64,000 bases of DNA from Flavipsychrobacter stenotrophus (GTDB lineage Bacteria; Bacteroidota; Bacteroidia; Chitinophagales; Chitinophagaceae): the NCBI RefSeq assembly GCF_002954265.1, contig NZ_PPSL01000002.1, positions 434,001 to 498,000 of the forward strand. Reading direction: 5' to 3'. This document shows, piece after piece, positions 60,722 to 64,000 of the stretch (position 1 is the stretch's first letter; each line of letters starts with the position of its first letter). The position numbers were made by a program, and so were the translations under genes. The notes beneath the pieces were generated by a model. That model was not told the DNA's origin. It worked only from the letters and a program-made list of their open reading frames with translations, and did no database searches.

Positions 60722-61267
60722 ATGAGCAAGTTCCTAAGATCAACCACGTTACTGGCACTCATCTTCCTTTGCAGCTTTGCAACAGATGCATGGAAAACAT
60801 ACGAAAGTAAAGATGGCCATTATAAAGTATCTATGCCGGGTATACCCGAAGAAGCATTAGGCAACGTACAATCAGAATATGGGTGGCAGGTGTCGCATGT
60901 TGCCAGCCTAATGCCTAAGACTGGCGAAATAAAGTTGTTCATAGCCAGCTATTCCGACTATCCTATTAAACCCACCAACCCGAAAATAACGAAAGAAGAT
61001 ACAGACAGACTCATAGCCGGCACGATCAACACCCTTGTACAAATTACAGGTGCGACTATCTTCTTTGAAGAACCCATCACCTATAAAGGCAACCCGGGAA
61101 AGCACGTTAAAGCAAAAATGGAAGGCCAGACAACTATTTTCGAAATGAAGGTGTACCTCATAGGTGTCAGGACTTATGTGCTGACAACCGGCTATGATAG
61201 CACCCTGACGAATACAGCTGCAGCCGATCGCTTTTTCAATTCATTTGAGGTCATTACATCAAAATAG
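60722..61267 (+). CDS. Secreted paralogue 2
   Basis: A 181-residue protein, paralogue of the preceding gene: signal peptide (cleavage near FATDA, residue 22), then the shared opening, SYSDYP and the C-terminal FFNSFEVITSK (FFSSFQLTAVK in the other). A strong terminator follows. Function unknown. Confidence 0.72.
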   Translation: MSKFLRSTTLLALIFLCSFATDAWKTYESKDGHYKVSMPGIPEEALGNVQSEYGWQVSHVASLMPKTGEIKLFIASYSDYPIKPTNPKITKEDTDRLIAGTINTLVQITGATIFFEEPITYKGNPGKHVKAKMEGQTTIFEMKVYLIGVRTYVLTTGYDSTLTNTAAADRFFNSFEVITSK

Positions 61268-61342
61268 ATCAGCATTACCGTAGAGGATAATGAAAGTAAC
61301 TGCATCTGTGTTCTACTTAAAAGCCGACATTCCAAATCTTGT

Positions 61343-61379
61343 AAACGGGTTCAGACACAAGTCTGAACCCGTTTTATTT
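61343..61379. terminator. Bidirectional terminator
   Basis: AAACGGGTTCAGAC (61343-61356) and GTCTGAACCCGTTT (61361-61374) form a perfect 14-bp stem with a 4-base loop, T-rich on the plus strand. It separates the convergent secreted-paralogue pair and thioesterase. Confidence 0.92.
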
Positions 61380-61383
61380 GCGG

Positions 61384-61806
61384 TTATCCCATCATCTCCT
61401 CCGGTACCTTAGTGCGCTCGTAGTTGCGCTTTACGGTCTCTCCTATTGGTGTGGGCTGTCCATCATCATCTATCCTCACAAAGGTGATTGACGTAGTGCA
61501 GACAACCGTTTCTTCACCACTATATAAGTTGAATTTACGTGCTTCAATATTGATCTTTATAGAAGTATTACCCAGATGATCAACATCGCCATACAGCCTT
61601 ACATGGTTACCTGCCTTCAGTGGCTTCTTAAACAACAGTTCACCAACGCGTAGTGTTACCATATTAGGTGTGCAGCAGTACTCCGTGGCAAATGCCGCAC
61701 CGGCCTCATCTATCCACGACATGATATAGCCGCCAAACACGTTACCATGTATGCCAATATCCTTGCCCATGCATATCTTCTTGTTGATCAGTTTCATTGT
61801 TTTCAT
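61384..61806 (-). CDS. Acyl-CoA thioesterase (hotdog fold)
   Basis: About 140 residues from ATG 61806 (61797 is also possible). It is a hotdog-fold thioesterase of the YciA/acyl-CoA hydrolase type: GNVFGGYIMSWIDEAGAAFA (with the catalytic Asp), then NMVTLRVGELLFKKPLKAGNHV and the C-terminal CTTSITFVRIDDDGQP. It hydrolyses acyl-CoA to free acid and CoA. Longer upstream starts would cross the terminator at 61826-61855. Confidence 0.92.
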   Translation of the reverse strand: MKTMKLINKKICMGKDIGIHGNVFGGYIMSWIDEAGAAFATEYCCTPNMVTLRVGELLFKKPLKAGNHVRLYGDVDHLGNTSIKINIEARKFNLYSGEETVVCTTSITFVRIDDDGQPTPIGETVKRNYERTKVPEEMMG

Positions 61807-61825
61807 TGATTTAAACAGTACATAA

Positions 61826-61855
61826 AAAAAGCCTCCCGTTGTGGCGGGAGGCTCT
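61826..61855 (-). terminator. Terminator upstream of the thioesterase
   Basis: On the minus strand, AGCCTCCCGC and (after ACAAC) GGGAGGCTTTTTT form a strong stem with a T-run. It lies 28 bases past the stop of the small ORF at 61884-61964 and just before the thioesterase start, so it would end a very short transcript. Confidence 0.85.
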
Positions 61856-61883
61856 GAAAAGTTCATCTATATTATTTAAACTA

Positions 61884-61964
61884 TCACCCCGCCACATAAG
61901 TATGCATCCAGCATTTGCATGCTGTTGCCATATGTTTTGGAGCTATGTTCATTATCGTATTCAT
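61884..61964 (-). CDS. Candidate small protein of 26 residues with its own terminator
   Basis: A minus-strand open frame from ATG 61964 to TGA 61884. It encodes 26 residues ending KCWMHTYVAG, with Cys-Lys-Cys-Trp-Met-His at the centre. It is followed 28 bases later by the strong terminator at 61826-61855 and lies between genes that do not need that terminator. This suggests a separate short transcript: a small peptide or a regulatory RNA. I do not recognise it. A weak TAATTTTC lies upstream as a possible -7 box. Confidence 0.4.
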   Translation of the reverse strand: MNTIMNIAPKHMATACKCWMHTYVAG

Positions 61965-62048
61965 GCTGCAATATTACTTAGTTTATCGAACACTCACTTT
62001 CGTAAACCGGAAAATTATTGTTAAGATTTATTCTTTAAAAGGCCACAT

Positions 62049-62088
62049 TCAATTGAGCCATTAAGCCATTGCGCAATTCAGCCATTAT
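62049..62088. repeat. TTAAGCCATT-type repeat
   Basis: CAATTGAGCCATTAAGCCATTGCGC and AATTCAGCCATTATT, the same units as the second half of 15082-15150. It ends at the stop of the cytochrome gene. Confidence 0.5.
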
Positions 62089-62477
62089 TCCACTCCCTTA
62101 TCCGCATACCCAACTATCTGCTTTATCTCATCGTCTGTAATGCCACCAAATGACGGCATAGATGTCTTGTACCACTTGTCAAACAACTTGCCTGCGTAGG
62201 AGTCGGGTCCATCTGCTGCTATCACCTTCTGGCTGTTATGAATAAAGGCGGTCAGTTTTGTTGTATCGTTCTTCCACCGGCCAAGTACACCAGCCAAAGC
62301 CGGGCCTGTGCAATCCGTCTTTAGCCCATGACACTGCATACAGTTATTGATAAACAGCTTCTTACCTGCCGACTCAACCACAACCACATCGGGCTGCTTA
62401 TTGGCACCGGCATTGTCGTTGTTATTACAGGCTGCAAGCAGGCATGCAGATAATGTTATAAGAATCAATTGCTTCAT
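62085..62477 (-). CDS. Lipoprotein c-type cytochrome
   Basis: A 131-residue protein from the ATG at 62477. It has a lipoprotein signal (LLAAC, Cys17) and one class I cytochrome c domain with the heme site CMQCH (46-50) and the axial Met107 in KTSMPSFGG. It carries electrons in the periplasm, attached to a membrane. A longer frame upstream runs into the signal peptidase gene, whose 3' end lies only 7 bases away. The two may be co-transcribed. Confidence 0.92.
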   Translation of the reverse strand: MKQLILITLSACLLAACNNNDNAGANKQPDVVVVESAGKKLFINNCMQCHGLKTDCTGPALAGVLGRWKNDTTKLTAFIHNSQKVIAADGPDSYAGKLFDKWYKTSMPSFGGITDDEIKQIVGYADKGVE

Positions 62478-62484
62478 TACCTGC

Positions 62485-63708
62485 TTACTTTTCCAATGAG
62501 TGAACACTGTGGAACAAGCGCTTCCAGCGGATACCCTTAGAGATACCATCTTTATGATAGCTAAACCATACGAACCACGCCTTACCTACTATGTGGTCCA
62601 TAGGTACATAGCCCCAGTAGCGGGAATCTAATGAGTTATCTCTGTTATCACCCATCATCCAGAAGTAGTCCATCTTAAAAGTATAGGTAGTCGCTTCCTT
62701 ATCATTGATGAAGATCTTGCCATCCTTTTCTTCCAGCTTATTACCTTCATAGTTGCGGATAACACGGCGATATAATGCTATGGTCTGTTGATTAAGCTGC
62801 ACTGTTACCCCTTCTTTAGGAATGATGATGGGACCAAAATTATCGCGGTTGAACTTGTAATTGGTAGAGTCATGAGGGAACACACCCAGCTCATTTACCA
62901 CGCCCTTAGGATATACGTAAGGCTTCACTGTGGCGCCTAGTTTGGTCAGTTCATCGGCCTGTACATTTTCCAGGAAGAATACATTGCTCTCTCCCGAAAC
63001 ATAACTAGCGGGCACAGATTCTATCTCATGGTCATTGATATAATCAGTCGTAGCAGCACCGCCGTTAGAGGCTACAGTGTATTGCAACTTCTGGTGGGCA
63101 AAGCGCACACTTGGGGCATCATTTACAAACAGCACACCATCCTTTACTTCAATCTTATCACCCGGCACACCTACACAACGCTTAATGTAGTTCTCCTTCT
63201 TATCTACAGGCCTTACCAGCAGCTTGAATCTTGCTTTGAGTGCTTCACGATCATTGTTGAAAAAATCTCTTAACGCAGAATAATAATCATCTGCCGGGCG
63301 CTCTACCATCACCGTATCACCGGCCGGATAGTTAAATACCACAACATCATTACGCTCTATATTCCCAAAGCCCGGTATGCGACGGTATTTCCACTGTATG
63401 CTGCTCAGGTAAGATACACCACCTGTTATAGGCAATGAGTTATGCACCAGCGGCACTGCTACTGGCGTCATAGGTATACGCGGACCATAAGACAGCTTGC
63501 TGACAAACAGGTAATCGTTCACCAGCATACTGCCTTCCATAGATCCTGTAGGTATGGTATAGGCTTCAAAAACCAGGGTACGGATAAGCGTAGCCGCCAC
63601 TATGGCAAATACACCCGCATCCAGCCATTCTCTCCAGACTGGCTTGTTTTTCTTCTTTTTTCCTTTACTGTCTTCGGTACTTTTTTCTTTATTATTCAAC
63701 AATGCCAT
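62485..63708 (-). CDS. lepB: Signal peptidase I
   Basis: Cleaves signal peptides from exported proteins at the periplasmic face. The 407-residue protein has a charged N-terminus, one membrane helix (about 30-48), the catalytic TIPTGSMEGS (Ser56) and Lys176 in ENYIKRCVGVPGDKIEV. A long insertion (about 190-340) precedes the GDNRDNSLDSRYWG box near the C-terminus (MMGDNRDNSLDSRYWGYVP). The long insertion is typical of Bacteroidota. A TACTTTTG upstream on this strand may be the -7 box. Confidence 0.95.
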   Translation of the reverse strand: MALLNNKEKSTEDSKGKKKKNKPVWREWLDAGVFAIVAATLIRTLVFEAYTIPTGSMEGSMLVNDYLFVSKLSYGPRIPMTPVAVPLVHNSLPITGGVSYLSSIQWKYRRIPGFGNIERNDVVVFNYPAGDTVMVERPADDYYSALRDFFNNDREALKARFKLLVRPVDKKENYIKRCVGVPGDKIEVKDGVLFVNDAPSVRFAHQKLQYTVASNGGAATTDYINDHEIESVPASYVSGESNVFFLENVQADELTKLGATVKPYVYPKGVVNELGVFPHDSTNYKFNRDNFGPIIIPKEGVTVQLNQQTIALYRRVIRNYEGNKLEEKDGKIFINDKEATTYTFKMDYFWMMGDNRDNSLDSRYWGYVPMDHIVGKAWFVWFSYHKDGISKGIRWKRLFHSVHSLEK

Positions 63709-64000
63709 TGGGCGATAATATTATTAATGCGCTCAAAAGTAATACTTAATGCACATTATCTCATATAACATAATGTTTGCGGGGGAGTTTTAACAAAAAG
63801 GTAGTTTAAGTCTATAACCCGCTATTGAACATCTTACTCAAGAGCATGAGCAGTAGATCTTTTGTAACACCACTAGATCAGGCCATCCACTAACAGAGAC
63901 ATATCTGCCGCTCATCAACCGATCCTCATAATAATAGCCCCGCATTACTGCGAGGCTATTACAATAGGAATGATAATAAGTATTAGAGTGCTGCCTTGTA
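63709..64000. other. Intergenic region at the window end
   Basis: No gene seen. AATAGCC...TGCG/AGGCTATT (63933-63960) forms a hairpin (AATAGCC with GGCTATT, extended by CGCA/TGCG) that could end a minus-strand gene lying beyond the window. The T-tract is weak. Confidence 0.4.

Noticed and set aside
61826-61855. Hairpin read as an attenuator of the thioesterase gene
   Set aside because: It is possible, but a complete terminator 20-30 bases before the start would block the gene; a separate short transcript ending there is the simpler reading.
1-64000. CRISPR arrays, insertion sequences, prophage genes, rRNA genes
   Set aside because: Looked for regular spaced repeats, transposase or integrase motifs and rRNA signatures; none was seen.

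Overview
The window looks like a chromosomal segment of a Bacteroidota bacterium, most likely from the Chitinophagales/Chitinophagaceae side. The evidence is two proteins with type IX secretion (T9SS) C-terminal sorting domains (types A and B), PorD and DUF4296 proteins, a GldM-like C-terminal domain, an NAD(P) transhydrogenase alpha subunit split over two genes, a signal peptidase I with a large insertion, tRNA-Trp followed by secE and nusG, and promoters of the Bacteroidota type (TTG, 17-20 nt, TAnnTTTG). No insertion sequence, prophage, CRISPR array or rRNA operon is visible. Intergenic regions instead carry many short dispersed repeats.

Layout. 1-4800: end of an upstream gene, a small membrane protein, a YD-repeat-like lipoprotein, an Mla-type lipid ABC transporter (permease, ATPase, MCE protein) and a barrel-like secreted protein, closed by a terminator. 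5179-9825: 5-formyl-THF cyclo-ligase, a flavin-oxidoreductase-fold protein, a TMTC-like membrane protein with C-terminal helical repeats, a GNAT acetyltransferase and a small secreted protein. 9960-12573: tRNA-Trp, secE, nusG, then a mitochondrial-type citrate synthase. 12737-18196: a DUF1399-like/Gly-Cys-tail membrane protein and its neighbour, a deoxyhypusine-synthase-like enzyme, and three tandem small membrane proteins. 18352-24985: DUF1573 protein, collagen-like lipoprotein, MiaE, LptF/G permease, PAP2 phosphatase and a GT39-type transferase.

25331-34732: pentapeptide-repeat protein, coaBC-porD-DUF4296, SDR, aminotransferase, methyltransferase, esterase and a GbsR/MarR regulator. 35095-37202: an operon with four adjacent small membrane paralogues. 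37249-41851: T9SS-exported beta-lactamase-fold hydrolase, glutathione peroxidase, heptose epimerase and an EGF-like lipoprotein. 42094-45106: three-gene transhydrogenase. 45525-50493: large T9SS adhesin-like protein, DPH6-like ATPase, ECF sigma/anti-sigma pair and GldM-C-like secreted protein. 50495-53609: ArsR-SRPBCC regulatory operon and VOC protein. 53746-55383: acyl-CoA synthetase interrupted by one amber codon. 56364-58085: HipA-like kinase/DUF3037 pair and a lipoprotein peroxiredoxin, bracketed by two copies of one repeat. 58344-63708: ClpP, a second sigma factor (possibly frameshifted), paired secreted proteins, thioesterase, a 26-codon small ORF with its own terminator, cytochrome c and signal peptidase I.

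Most of the genes are envelope and housekeeping functions. The parts most worth following are the two tandem membrane-paralogue arrays, the HipA-like/DUF3037 module, the small ORF at 61884-61964, the ArsR promoter with two operator-like boxes, the amber-interrupted synthetase, and the occurrence in one bacterium of homologues of enzymes that modify eIF5A and EF2 in eukaryotes.
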